A DNA stretch of 64,000 bases from Saprospiraceae bacterium (GTDB lineage Bacteria > Bacteroidota > Bacteroidia > Chitinophagales > Saprospiraceae), in NCBI GenBank assembly GCA_016715465.1, contig JADKAA010000024.1, forward strand, positions 806,001 to 870,000. The letters run 5' to 3'. The translations under genes were made by a program, and so were the position numbers. Below the pieces are notes generated by a model that saw only the letters and a program-made list of their open reading frames with translations, was not told where the DNA came from and searched no databases. Shown piece after piece: positions 1-8,771 of the stretch (the stretch's first letter is position 1; each line of letters opens with the position of its first letter).

Positions 1-727
1 CATCTACATCAGCCAATCTCCATGCACTAAAACTACCTCCATTGGTGGTAGAATAATTGATGGTACCGTTGTTATATAGATTTACCCCATTAACGCCTAC
101 CGACGGAGCTTCAACAGGGTGACTAAAAGTAGTTTTGGCGTCTTTCACTTCCATCTTCTCTGTGCTGTTGACATAAACGGACACTTCTCCATCCGCAGTT
201 GAAAACAGACCACCATCATTGTCTCCACCATTGTGAAAGGTGTATCCGTTTTTATTGGCATTGTTGAGTCCAGGAGCTCCACCACTGGCAATTACACCGT
301 CAGCTACTTTTATCTCATCTGCCAATACCTGGCCGGCACTGGGAAACTGGTTGGAACTACCTCTCAGGGCCAGCGCATAGGGAGCAGAGGTGAGCCGGAT
401 GCGGGGTGTCATTTCCTGGGAACCGATCTGCACACCCAATTCATAGTCCTGATCGAAACCCAGGGAAAGGGGTTCAATTTCTCCTAAGACGACACTGTAG
501 ATGCCTCCGTTCAATTCAACTGCCGGATTGACCTCATCCCACAAAATACCGGCCGGTGTTCCATCTACTGCATAAATGTTAAACTTGATGCTGTATGTCC
601 CATCTTCCAGTGCCACGCCATTGGATTTTTTCAATATGCCCTGCACACTCAGTGTAGCCTGGGCATGGAGGAAGATGTTCAAGAAAAGCAAGGCGGAAAC
701 TGCTAAAATGAATCGCTGAAAGCTCAT
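1..727 (-). CDS. Secreted protein, N-terminal part (cut by window edge)
   Basis: Read on the minus strand, an open frame runs from ATG at 727 off the left edge (about 242 residues seen). It starts MSFQRFILAVSALLF, a typical signal peptide ending near HAQA. After it comes a region (TLSVQGILKKSNG, then YSIKFNIYAVDG and PYALALRG) that resembles the N-terminal part of many Bacteroidota surface proteins of the tail-fibre or collagen-like type; this resemblance is from memory, not a search. The segment after it is rich in Gly, Asn and Ser (NNANKNGYTFHNGGDNDGG), as in repetitive extracellular proteins. An alternative in-frame ATG lies at 772, but it would put 15 polar residues before the signal peptide, so 727 is preferred. 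The function is unknown and the C-terminus, where a sorting domain might lie, is outside the window. Confidence 0.7.
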   Translation of the reverse strand, partial: MSFQRFILAVSALLFLNIFLHAQATLSVQGILKKSNGVALEDGTYSIKFNIYAVDGTPAGILWDEVNPAVELNGGIYSVVLGEIEPLSLGFDQDYELGVQIGSQEMTPRIRLTSAPYALALRGSSNQFPSAGQVLADEIKVADGVIASGGAPGLNNANKNGYTFHNGGDNDGGLFSTADGEVSVYVNSTEKMEVKDAKTTFSHPVEAPSVGVNGVNLYNNGTINYSTTNGGSFSAWRLADVD

Positions 728-853
728 TTTACCGGAAGTTTGGGTTCTTTGATCAGTAATTGTTAGGCGCATGTTGAAAGAATTTTCTCTTTGAATTATT
801 AAAAAATAAAGGTTTTATACATACAAAGATGAGAATAACAATAGGGCATTCAA

Positions 854-869
854 TCACATTTTAATGTGA
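854..869. promoter_or_regulatory. Palindromic operator, copy 1 (7-2-7 inverted repeat)
   Basis: TCACATTTTAATGTGA: two perfect 7-bp arms around a 2-bp centre, about 100 bp upstream of the BNR gene at 970. The exact reverse complement of this 16-mer occurs at 6909-6924, before the NarL-type response regulator. The 7-2-7 layout is the one known for NarL-family regulators, so this is a candidate binding site for the regulator encoded at 6971-7603 (inference). Confidence 0.6.
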
Positions 870-969
870 GTAAAATTTTGCATTTTAGTATTATCGAAGA
901 ATTTTGTCATTTCATTTATGTATTTTTAATCCCTTTTCGTTGTCATTATACAAGCTTTATCCCAACAGA

Positions 970-3633
970 ATGAAATACTTGGTACTCATTATGGCCACCT
1001 GTCTCTCCGGTTTTATTTATGGCCAGCCACCTTCGTTTTCTTCCCGCGGTCCGGGTGGGGGAGGCGCTTTATTCTCGCTGTCCATCAATCCCGCTGATGT
1101 GGATGAGTTTTACGTTTCCTGTGACATGGGGGAACTATTACACACCCCGGACTATGGTAAAAATTACACCCAGGTTCACTCTGCTGAGCTGGTGGCCGGC
1201 CACGATTCCAGGGTCTGCTTTACCAATGTTCCGGGTTTGCTGTATTCCATCAATTATGCCAACAACGCCATCGTGCCGGCAAAGAGCCTGGATGGGGGCG
1301 TGACCTGGGCGGCCCTGTCCGGCAACCCCGACCCGGGAGAGCAGACCTTCTCCATTCATGCAGATTATGCCAATGCACAGCGGCTCATCATTTCCTATTA
1401 CGGTCAGATCTACTTCAGCCACAATGGTGGCAGTGTTTTTACGTTGATCCATTCGGCGTCGAATGCCGGGAGTGGGGTAGTGGTGGGTGGCGTATTTTTT
1501 GATGGCAACAACATCTACATCGGCACCAATGACGGCCTGTTGTTTTCATCGAATGGAGGTGCCAACTGGTCGAATCTCGGAACCACCGGCATCACCGCCG
1601 GGCAGGCCATCTGGTCTTTTGCCGGGGCAAGGCAAAATGGAACGACGCGTTTGTTTTGCCTTACTGCGAATGCCGGTGACATTTATGCCGGCTTGCAGGG
1701 CTCAGATTATTATGGCTTTGCCAAAGGAGTGTACGCCATGGACGTAGGCAGCACCAACTGGGTATCAAAAGTGACCACCGGCTTGAATTTGACCACTGAT
1801 TTTCCCATGTTTGTGGGCATGGCAACAAACAACTTCAGTATCGTGTATCTGGCAGGAAGCAATGACAATCAATATCCTAGCCTCTTCAAGTCTTCGAATG
1901 GGGGGGATTCCTGGAGCAATACTTTTATGACCACAGCCAATCAAAACATTGTCACCGGCTGGAGTGGTCAGGGAGGGGACAGAGGCTGGGGCTATGGAGA
2001 ATGTGCTTTTGGAATTGAAGTTGCACCTTCTGATGCTTCCCGCGTGATCTTTGGCGATTATGGCTTCGTGCATGGCACCATCGACGGCGGTATCACCTGG
2101 CAACAGGCTTATACCCATGTGGATGACGATCATGCTGCCGGCAGCAATACGCCCCCATTTCAACCTTACAGCAGTGTTGGTTTAGAGAACACCACCTGTT
2201 GGCAGGTCTTTTGGATTGATCAAAATAATATGTGGGCCTGTTATTCGGACATAAGGGGCCTGAGAAGCACAGATAAAGGAGAACAATGGTCTTTCAATTA
2301 TAGCGGCCACAGCGGCAATTCCAGTTATCGTATGGTAAAGTTACCCAACGGCACCCTGCTGGCGGCTACTTCCAACATCCACGACATCTATCAAAGTACC
2401 TATCTCACCGATGCCAGGCTGGACGTCAATGATGGCAACGGAAAAATCCTGTACAGCACCAACAACGGGCAAAGCTGGCAGCTGCTTAAGTTGTTCAGTC
2501 ACCCTGTATTCTGGCTGGCCATAGACCCAAATAATCCTAACCGCGCTTACGCCAGTGTCATCCATTACCACAGCAACACTGGCATTGGGGGGATATACCG
2601 TACAGATGATTTAAATAACCTGAGTGGTTCAACCTGGACCCTCTTGCCCAATCCACCCAGAACGGAAAAACATCCGGCTTCCATCGCGGTGCTGAATGAC
2701 GGGACGATGGTATGTACCTACTCCGGCAGAAGAAATGCCTCCGGTACTTTCACGGCAAGTTCCGGTGTATTTGTTTACGACCCGGTTGCCAACACCTTTT
2801 CGGATAAATCCCACACCGGCATGTATTATTGGACCAAGGACATCGTCATCGATGCCAATGACGTGTTGCAAAACACCTGGTACGCCTGTGTTTTTAGTGG
2901 CTGGGGAGGTCCACCCAATGGCCTCGGTGGCCTGTATAAAACCACCAACCGGGGCACCAGCTGGACCAAACTCACCGGTAGCCTCATCGACAGGGTTACC
3001 TCCATCACCTTTAACCCGGTGAATGGCAACGAGGTATTTTTGACCACCGAAGGCCAGGGGCTTTGGAAGAGTGCCAACATCAATGCTGCCACTCCCGTTT
3101 TTACACAGGTAGAAAGTTATGCTTTTCAACAGCCGGAAAGGGTTTTCTTTAGCCCGTATGACCCCGCTGAAATGTGGGTGAGCAGTTTTGGCAACGGCAT
3201 GAAAAAAGCCATCCTGCCCTCCGCAAATTGTAAGGTAGTCACCAGTTTTTCAGATGTCGGACAAGGTTCCCTGCCTTATGCCATCGCTTGCGCCGAAGCA
3301 GGGGACACCATTTTATTTGCTCCCGCCATGGTCAATGATACCATCGAATTGAAAAACAACATTTATTTCGATAAAGCCCTGACCCTGCTCAATGTCAATG
3401 CCCAAAAGGTGCGGATTAAAACCAATTCTTACGCCTTGTTTAACGTGGGTAAATCTTCCACGATAAAATTTCAGCACATCGACCTCATACCCGGCAACAC
3501 AACCATAAGCATTGTAAACCATGGAAATCTTACGCTAAAAGATGTGGAAACACAACATAATTCACAATCGTCACTGGTGTATAATAAAAAAGGGGCAACG
3601 CTTATCCTGGAGGGTGCGGTGGGTATAAAATAG
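970..3633 (+). CDS. Secreted BNR/Asp-box beta-propeller protein
   Basis: 887 residues. The start at 970 (MKYLVLIMATCLSGFIYGQ) is chosen because it opens directly on a signal peptide; an in-frame TTG at 904 would add 22 residues. Asp-box motifs of the S-x-D/N-x-G-x-x-W type recur along the chain: SLDGGVTW, SSNGGANW, SSNGGDSW, TIDGGITW, STDKGEQW, STNNGQSW and TTNRGTSW. They indicate a multi-bladed propeller of the sortilin/xyloglucanase-like (WD40/YVTN/BNR) class. The last ~135 residues (from NCKVVTSFSDVGQGSLPYA) resemble the start of a right-handed beta-helix domain. I see no clear T9SS sorting domain at the C-terminus, which is unusual for such a protein. It may be a glycan-binding or glycan-cutting surface protein; no catalytic motif is identified. 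A palindrome shared with the downstream two-component system lies upstream. Confidence 0.8.
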   Translation: MKYLVLIMATCLSGFIYGQPPSFSSRGPGGGGALFSLSINPADVDEFYVSCDMGELLHTPDYGKNYTQVHSAELVAGHDSRVCFTNVPGLLYSINYANNAIVPAKSLDGGVTWAALSGNPDPGEQTFSIHADYANAQRLIISYYGQIYFSHNGGSVFTLIHSASNAGSGVVVGGVFFDGNNIYIGTNDGLLFSSNGGANWSNLGTTGITAGQAIWSFAGARQNGTTRLFCLTANAGDIYAGLQGSDYYGFAKGVYAMDVGSTNWVSKVTTGLNLTTDFPMFVGMATNNFSIVYLAGSNDNQYPSLFKSSNGGDSWSNTFMTTANQNIVTGWSGQGGDRGWGYGECAFGIEVAPSDASRVIFGDYGFVHGTIDGGITWQQAYTHVDDDHAAGSNTPPFQPYSSVGLENTTCWQVFWIDQNNMWACYSDIRGLRSTDKGEQWSFNYSGHSGNSSYRMVKLPNGTLLAATSNIHDIYQSTYLTDARLDVNDGNGKILYSTNNGQSWQLLKLFSHPVFWLAIDPNNPNRAYASVIHYHSNTGIGGIYRTDDLNNLSGSTWTLLPNPPRTEKHPASIAVLNDGTMVCTYSGRRNASGTFTASSGVFVYDPVANTFSDKSHTGMYYWTKDIVIDANDVLQNTWYACVFSGWGGPPNGLGGLYKTTNRGTSWTKLTGSLIDRVTSITFNPVNGNEVFLTTEGQGLWKSANINAATPVFTQVESYAFQQPERVFFSPYDPAEMWVSSFGNGMKKAILPSANCKVVTSFSDVGQGSLPYAIACAEAGDTILFAPAMVNDTIELKNNIYFDKALTLLNVNAQKVRIKTNSYALFNVGKSSTIKFQHIDLIPGNTTISIVNHGNLTLKDVETQHNSQSSLVYNKKGATLILEGAVGIK

Positions 3634-3712
3634 TTCGGTTACCGGAGTGTTTTGATGGATGAACACGCTTTGGATTTAACACTGACCTGGAAATTTTTAC
3701 TGACTTTAATGG

Positions 3713-6700
3713 TTACCATTTATGCATGGTGAGTTTCACCTCAAAGCCATCTTTTTGGGTGATCTCAACGGTGGCCTGAATTTTTTCAGCCCTCATGTAA
3801 ATGTTTTTTAAGCCCATGCCGGTGGAAGGAATGGTAGTTGCCCCTGGGAAGCCATTGTCCTGAATACGCATGATGAAATTCGGACCCTGGTTGCCAATTT
3901 CCACCAGCACATTGGTGGCGTGGGAGTGTCTTAAAACGTTAACAATAGATTCATTGAAAATCAGGAACAACTGTTGTCTCACATTGATGGACAGGGTCTT
4001 GTCCCTGGGCAGATCGCCCACATTGAGCCGGTAGGAAATATCACCTGAACCCAGCAGGGTAGCCAGTTTTTCATGCATTTTGTCCAGCAGGTCCTGGACG
4101 GTATCGCTCCGGCTGTCAATACTCCACACCAGGTCGCGCATCTTGCTCACTACCGTCCTGCTCAAATCCGAAATGACCTGAAATCTTTTCCTTTCCACCG
4201 GTTGAGCGCCCGCCTGGAGCAACTCGCTTTGCATGGCCAAACCCGACAACATGGAACCAATTTCGTCGTGCAGGTCGCTGGCAATCTGCGTCCTCATTCG
4301 TTCCATGGCCAGTTTTTTATTGAGGTTGTACCGGTATAACAAGTAAAACAACCCGGCAAGGCCGCCAATCCAAAACAGGGTGAACCACCAGGTTTGGTAG
4401 AAAAAGGGCAATACCGTGAAAGGAATAGCCAGTTCACCGGAACTTGGATTTCCTTTGCTGTCATAGGCCTTTACCCTTAAGGTATAAGAGCCGTATTTTA
4501 AGTTGTAATACCGGATAAAAGGCGTGTTGCCGTGATACGACCACGAGGGCTCCAGTCCATCCAGCCAAACATAGTACTGGCTTTTGTCATTTTTAAAATA
4601 ATTGGGCAGGGACCAGTTGAATTGAAACCAGCTTTCGCTGGGAGATATTTTATAGGAAGGCAGTTGGCCACAATTCAGGATTTCGTGGTGGGTAAAATGG
4701 GTATTTGGGTTGTACTTTGTAAAGCTCGTTAAGACCAAACCGGGATTGGACTTTTGATTAAGGGTTTTTTCTGGGTCAATGATGTTGATGCCATTCAGGC
4801 CGCCAAACCAGATCAAACCCCGGTCATCGACCATCGATGAGGTGTAATTGAATTCATTGTGGGTTAGCCCGTCTTCCAGGTAAAAGTTCTGGAAAATATT
4901 GGCTTTGGCATCATACCTTGATATGCCATTGTAAGAACTCACCCAGATGTTCTTTTTTTTATCATCTGCGATGGCCGTAATGTTGTCATCGCAAAGCCCT
5001 TTTTTGGTATCAAATACCTGTATGACCAATTTATCGTCCGGTCCATATTGAAGTACATTTAACCCACCTCCAAAGGTTCCCACCCAGATCCGGTTTTCAG
5101 GACTGACATATATGCAAAGTACATGGTTTTTGCTTAGGGCAGGACTGGAATGTTCATCGAGCACTGTTTTTAACTTACCCTCATTGTTCAGTATAAAAAT
5201 ACCGGAGTTGGTACCAACCCAAATATCCCCACGTTGGTCTTCCACAAAGACTTCTGTGATGATGTTTTCTGCCTGTTTATTGGGAATCAGTATTTTTCGG
5301 AATAGATTGGTTTTGGGGTCATACAGGGTAAGTTTGGAAAGATTAAAGCCCATGAGTAAACGCCCATCCTTTAACCTTGCCAGTGGATTGTGGTGTATTT
5401 TGGAGGTGACTGCCGACAGGTCAAAAGGAATGTACCGGGCCTTTTCCGTGGCCATGTCTATGCAGATCAGTTTTTCACTCAGGGCCCAAATGACATTTTT
5501 CTGGTCGTCGTAACATAAATAGTTGATGCCATCCAATCCTCTGATGTCATTGGGAAAGGGGTAAATGAGCTGACTTTTTTTTTCCAGGCCATTGGTCTTG
5601 TATAAACCCGGATTTCCATTTTCACAATAGGCATAGATCGTTTTATCTTTTGTCTGCACGATGCCCCGCATTTCATTGCTCCAGTCCGAGGTGCGGTTGT
5701 AGAGCAGGTTGCCAAAAAGTTGTTTGCTGAGTGGCAATTTTATCAGTCCATTGTTGGTGGCGATCCACAGTACATTGAGTTTGTCGACAAAAAGGTGTTG
5801 AATGCCTGTAAACTGCAATTGGTTCTGCACCTGCTGACTAAAGTCCAGCAAGGGAGACACCTTGTCGTTCTTGTTGTACATGAACAATTGCGTTTTGGTG
5901 GCAAACCAGAGATTCTTTTGTTCATCGGTAACGGCGTGGTACACCGGAGTGGTGAGGTCTTTGGCGATGATGGTTTTGGTTTTGGTCTTTTCATCGTACA
6001 ACCACACCTCATTTTTGCTTTTGGGAAAGATCAACATTTGTTTGTTGACCGTATCGTGGTGGTATTCGCTGTAGTAGAATTTATGGCCATACCACATAAA
6101 AGAGTCCAGGAGTATGCTCTTTATTTTTTGTCCTCCCGGAGAAAATTTGATGAGGCCATCATGCACGTTTGACCACCAAATGTTGCCTTCGCCATCTTCT
6201 TTGATGGTGTTTCCATAGTACTTTTCCAGGGGAGATTCTGCCCACGGTACAAATTTATTTTGAGCATATTCACCAAACAATAATTTTTGTCCCTTGATGA
6301 CTGAGAGGTATAACTTTTGGTTACCTGACTGATAGAAACCTTTCACCAGTCCATCGAAAGGTTTGGGCAATATTATTTCCCTGAAATCATGGTTGCATAC
6401 ATTCAGGGTAAACAACTTGTCATCGGCATGCACCAGCAGCACATCTTTATCCTGCAGGGCTTGCTGGATCTTTAAGACTTTATCGATGGGTACCTTGAAG
6501 TGGGCATATTTGCTGTTGTTGTAGGTTTTAAATTCGTAGCCATCATACCGTTCGATGCCTTTTTGGGTCGCGAGCCAGATCAGGCCGCTGTTGTCCTGGG
6601 TGATGTAATTCACGTGGCGAAAGCCCAGGCCGTTTTCCGTGGTGATGGCTATCGGTTTGGGCAGAATTTGGGCCCATAGGGCAGCCGTACCCAGCCAAAA

Positions 6701-6766
6701 GGCGAATGCACAGGATAAAATACCCCTGTTCCATGGCAGGTAAACCGATCTTTGAAGCGCAAACAT
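3713..6766 (-). CDS. Two-component sensor histidine kinase with Reg_prop propeller and Y_Y_Y domain
   Basis: 1017 residues from ATG 6766 (a TTG at 6775 is possible). Order: signal peptide/anchor (to about residue 33), a long periplasmic region of Reg_prop blades (GLIWLATQKGIERYDG, NRIWVGTFGGGLNVL, NIWVSSYNGISRYD, GLIWFGGLNGINII), a Y_Y_Y domain before a transmembrane helix at about 788-812, then a HisKA_3 dimerisation helix with the phospho-accepting His in DLHDEIGSMLSG (about residue 833). The HATPase domain follows, with N-box NESIVNVLRH, DNG and GMGLKN. It lacks the receiver and AraC domains of full hybrid (HTCS) proteins, so it must signal to a separate regulator. The NarL-type gene at 6971, divergent across a 204-bp gap, is the obvious partner, as HisKA_3 kinases pair with NarL-type regulators. 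In other Bacteroidota such propellers sense extracellular glycans or related ligands; the ligand here is unknown. Confidence 0.9.
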   Translation of the reverse strand: MFALQRSVYLPWNRGILSCAFAFWLGTAALWAQILPKPIAITTENGLGFRHVNYITQDNSGLIWLATQKGIERYDGYEFKTYNNSKYAHFKVPIDKVLKIQQALQDKDVLLVHADDKLFTLNVCNHDFREIILPKPFDGLVKGFYQSGNQKLYLSVIKGQKLLFGEYAQNKFVPWAESPLEKYYGNTIKEDGEGNIWWSNVHDGLIKFSPGGQKIKSILLDSFMWYGHKFYYSEYHHDTVNKQMLIFPKSKNEVWLYDEKTKTKTIIAKDLTTPVYHAVTDEQKNLWFATKTQLFMYNKNDKVSPLLDFSQQVQNQLQFTGIQHLFVDKLNVLWIATNNGLIKLPLSKQLFGNLLYNRTSDWSNEMRGIVQTKDKTIYAYCENGNPGLYKTNGLEKKSQLIYPFPNDIRGLDGINYLCYDDQKNVIWALSEKLICIDMATEKARYIPFDLSAVTSKIHHNPLARLKDGRLLMGFNLSKLTLYDPKTNLFRKILIPNKQAENIITEVFVEDQRGDIWVGTNSGIFILNNEGKLKTVLDEHSSPALSKNHVLCIYVSPENRIWVGTFGGGLNVLQYGPDDKLVIQVFDTKKGLCDDNITAIADDKKKNIWVSSYNGISRYDAKANIFQNFYLEDGLTHNEFNYTSSMVDDRGLIWFGGLNGINIIDPEKTLNQKSNPGLVLTSFTKYNPNTHFTHHEILNCGQLPSYKISPSESWFQFNWSLPNYFKNDKSQYYVWLDGLEPSWSYHGNTPFIRYYNLKYGSYTLRVKAYDSKGNPSSGELAIPFTVLPFFYQTWWFTLFWIGGLAGLFYLLYRYNLNKKLAMERMRTQIASDLHDEIGSMLSGLAMQSELLQAGAQPVERKRFQVISDLSRTVVSKMRDLVWSIDSRSDTVQDLLDKMHEKLATLLGSGDISYRLNVGDLPRDKTLSINVRQQLFLIFNESIVNVLRHSHATNVLVEIGNQGPNFIMRIQDNGFPGATTIPSTGMGLKNIYMRAEKIQATVEITQKDGFEVKLTMHKW

Positions 6767-6908
6767 ATAAAGCAACTAGGCAGTAAAAATATATAAAATT
6801 TCATTGCCTTTGGCATTAGTTTTCACTCATTTGACCATGGATTGACAGTATCCTGCAGGTTTACCCGGCAGGCAAGGGGCATTGTCAGGAGTTGGGCTGG
6901 TCATGCTT

Positions 6909-6924
6909 TCACATTAAAATGTGA
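6909..6924. promoter_or_regulatory. Palindromic operator, copy 2 (7-2-7 inverted repeat)
   Basis: TCACATTAAAATGTGA, the exact reverse complement of the 16-mer at 854-869. It lies between the divergent kinase and response regulator genes. Its centre is about 43 bp upstream of the start site expected from the -7 box at 6946-6953, the usual place for an activator that contacts the polymerase. It probably autoregulates the system (inference). Confidence 0.6.
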
Positions 6925-6945
6925 TGACAGCAAGTGAAATGCGTG

Positions 6946-6953
6946 TAATTTTG
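6946..6953 (+). promoter_or_regulatory. Bacteroidota -7 promoter box of the response regulator
   Basis: TAATTTTG matches TAnnTTTG and lies 17 bp before the ATG at 6971. No good TTTG -33 element is seen; the palindrome at 6909-6924 covers that position, which fits an activator-dependent promoter. Confidence 0.5.
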
Positions 6954-6970
6954 TGTAAAGAACAATTCAA

Positions 6971-7603
6971 ATGGCAGAAATAAGGTTAGGCATCGTAGAG
7001 GATGATACCATCGTAAGGGATAGCCTCAATACTTATTTTTCGCAGATGGAAGACATCCGCATCACCATCTCGGGTTCTTCGTTTGAAGATTTTGTGGAAG
7101 CCCTCCAAAAAAGGGAAACTGTGCCACCCACGGTGATGCTGCTGGATATCCAGTTGCCCGGCTTATCCGGCATCGAAGGCATACCCATCCTCAAAAAATA
7201 CCTGCCCAACGTCAACATCATCATGCTCACTACCTTTGAGGACAATGAAAAGATTTTTTCGGCCTTGTGTGCAGGGGCGGTATCCTACCTTTCCAAACAA
7301 AGCACGCTGGCCTCCATTTATGAATGCATCCGGACCGTATCAGGCGGCGGCTCTTATATGTCTCCGGGCATAGCCAGAAAAGTGGTCCAGCACTTTGTGC
7401 AAGCCACCAGACAAAACAGCCATGCCCTTTCTGCCCGGCAACGCGAAATTGTAGATGCCATCGTTGACGGCCTGAGTTATAAAATGATCGCCGGTCGCCT
7501 CGGCATCAGTCTGGATACGGTGAGGACACACATCATGCAGATCTATAGGGAACTCAACATCCATAGCAAGGGGGAATTGATCAAGTGGGCTTTGGAAAGG
7601 TGA
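6971..7603 (+). CDS. NarL/LuxR-family response regulator
   Basis: 210 residues. The receiver domain (1 to about 125) has the acidic pair E10-D11-D12, phospho-acceptor D59 in VMLLDIQLPG, T87 and K109 (YLSKQ). A C-terminal LuxR-type helix-turn-helix follows: LSARQREIVDAIVDGLSYK, then MIAGRLGISLDTVRTHI. Length and layout are normal for the NarL/FixJ family, and all phosphorylation residues are present. It is divergent from the HisKA_3 kinase at 3713-6766, its likely partner. A 7-2-7 palindrome upstream, repeated before the BNR gene at 970, suggests that it controls its own gene and that one. Confidence 0.9.
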   Translation: MAEIRLGIVEDDTIVRDSLNTYFSQMEDIRITISGSSFEDFVEALQKRETVPPTVMLLDIQLPGLSGIEGIPILKKYLPNVNIIMLTTFEDNEKIFSALCAGAVSYLSKQSTLASIYECIRTVSGGGSYMSPGIARKVVQHFVQATRQNSHALSARQREIVDAIVDGLSYKMIAGRLGISLDTVRTHIMQIYRELNIHSKGELIKWALER

Positions 7604-7659
7604 GAGGTTGGGGTAATTGTGTCACACCAAAAATAGTTCCTGTTATTTCAAAAACATAG

Positions 7660-7840
7660 AGGTGGAAGATGTTGCTTTGATGTCTGCCACCAGGGTGAGC
7701 GTGTATCGGGCGCGGTACTTTATTGGGTAAGCTTGAGATAAGATTCATTATTGCCAAATTTTATTTGGCAATATTAGTCAATTCTTATTCCGATTTTTAA
7801 TTTCAATTTCCTTTTTAGGGGGGCAATAAAAATGGATTTT
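7660..7840 (+). repeat. Island repeat family, copy A
   Basis: About 180 bp that matches, with divergence, segments at 9850-10012, 17990-18162 and 19461-19669, all in the same orientation. Shared landmarks are CTTTATTGGGTAAGCTTGAG, a CCAAATTTTATTTGG hairpin and a GGGGGGCAAT tract. Here the right end is lost and runs straight into the broken methyltransferase gene. It is probably a relic of an insertion-sequence end or a MITE; the family is not identified. Confidence 0.6.
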
Positions 7841-7956
7841 ACACTTAAAGTCGGGTCAAGCTCACTCGCAAACACACACTCGTGACCAAGCTCATGTAGA
7901 GCTTTCTGGAAGTCAACAAGTCCTGCGAATAAATCTATAAATTTCAATTTACTCAT
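7774..7956 (-). pseudogene. m5C DNA methyltransferase N-terminal stub
   Basis: 60 codons. The first ~40 residues (MSKLKFIDLFAGLVDFQKAL, then ELGHECVFASELDP) match the N-terminal SAM-binding motif I of cytosine-5 DNA methyltransferases (normally FAGxGG). The frame then runs into island repeat A, which encodes the meaningless tail after about codon 42, so the catalytic PC motif and target domain are gone. Motif I itself reads GLVD rather than GLGG. Its ATG overlaps the TGA of the AbiEii frame by 4 bp (ATGA), so it was once the third gene of the abiE operon. It cannot be a working enzyme. Confidence 0.7.
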
Positions 7957-8771
7957 TTCAGGTTCAGTTTCTTTAAATGTCTTTGCACTTCCCGTTCTAC
8001 TTGGTCAAAGTCGGGCAAGTTTTTTATTTGTTCACTCATAGAGCTTTGCCACCTGCCTTTGTATAGAAGCAATCTTTCAGTTAATTTTTTCGGAAAATCT
8101 GTGTGATTTAATTCTTTGCTTTTACACTTTGTTTCTAATTCATTCAAATAAAAATCAACGTCCATTCCGTGTTGCTCCAAAAGATACCAGATGTCATAAA
8201 AATCACGGGCTTGCATTCTTTGCATAACTGACCGCATTTTCTCCACTAATACTTCTTCCAATGGATAACACAAAAGTTGGTGTTCTTCCATATCGGTATA
8301 GTCAATGAAAACATCTTTCATTACTGGTTCAAAAACAAGTTGTTCGCTTCTCGAAATGTCAATTTTTACTCGTTTGTTATTTCCTTGTCCGCCAAGCGGG
8401 CCGATATAGCTTATGTAAAAGTTAATGCCACCATCTTAGTGTTCGCCCCGATAGCTATCGGGGTCAATGATTTCGAGTGGAATATTGGCTTCTTCCCTAA
8501 TGTAGTCAAAGGTTTCCCTGAACCATTCAAAAATTTGTTCATTAGAAATTTCATTATTGATTAGGGTAAAATCCAAATCTTCTGAAAATCGGTAATCTTC
8601 AAAATAAATTTTCTTTAAAACAGTTCCTCCTTTAAACACGATAACTTTTGAAAGTTGTTTATGTTGTGCAATGCCTTTTAATATCCATGAAAGAATATAA
8701 TCTTTTTCAATCTGCTGGTCACGAACGCCAACAGCTCTAGCTTTTTGCTGTATTTCTCCGGGCTTAATCAT
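7953..8771 (-). pseudogene. abiEii: AbiEii-type nucleotidyltransferase toxin, interrupted by a stop codon
   Basis: The frame 8771-7953 encodes a type IV toxin of the AbiEii nucleotidyltransferase family (about 272 codons), interrupted by one in-frame TAA at 8433-8435. The N-terminal part has the fold signature FKGGTVLKKIY and SEDLDFTL (GS-like motif plus the catalytic D-x-D pair). The C-terminal part has ISRSEQLVFEP, LEEVLVEKMRSV and ARDFYDIWYLL, as in the family. Reading through the TAA gives continuous protein, so this is a nonsense change, not a frameshift. Just upstream of it lies the palindrome CCCCGATAGCTATCGGGG (8448-8465), a sequence repeated elsewhere in the island. The start overlaps the AbiEi stop by 4 bp. 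The toxin is probably inactive, unless the stop is an assembly error. Confidence 0.8.

Noticed and set aside
854..869. TCACA...TGTGA palindrome as a CRP/cAMP site
   Set aside because: The CRP consensus has the arms in the opposite order (TGTGA first, TCACA second), so the half sites point the wrong way.
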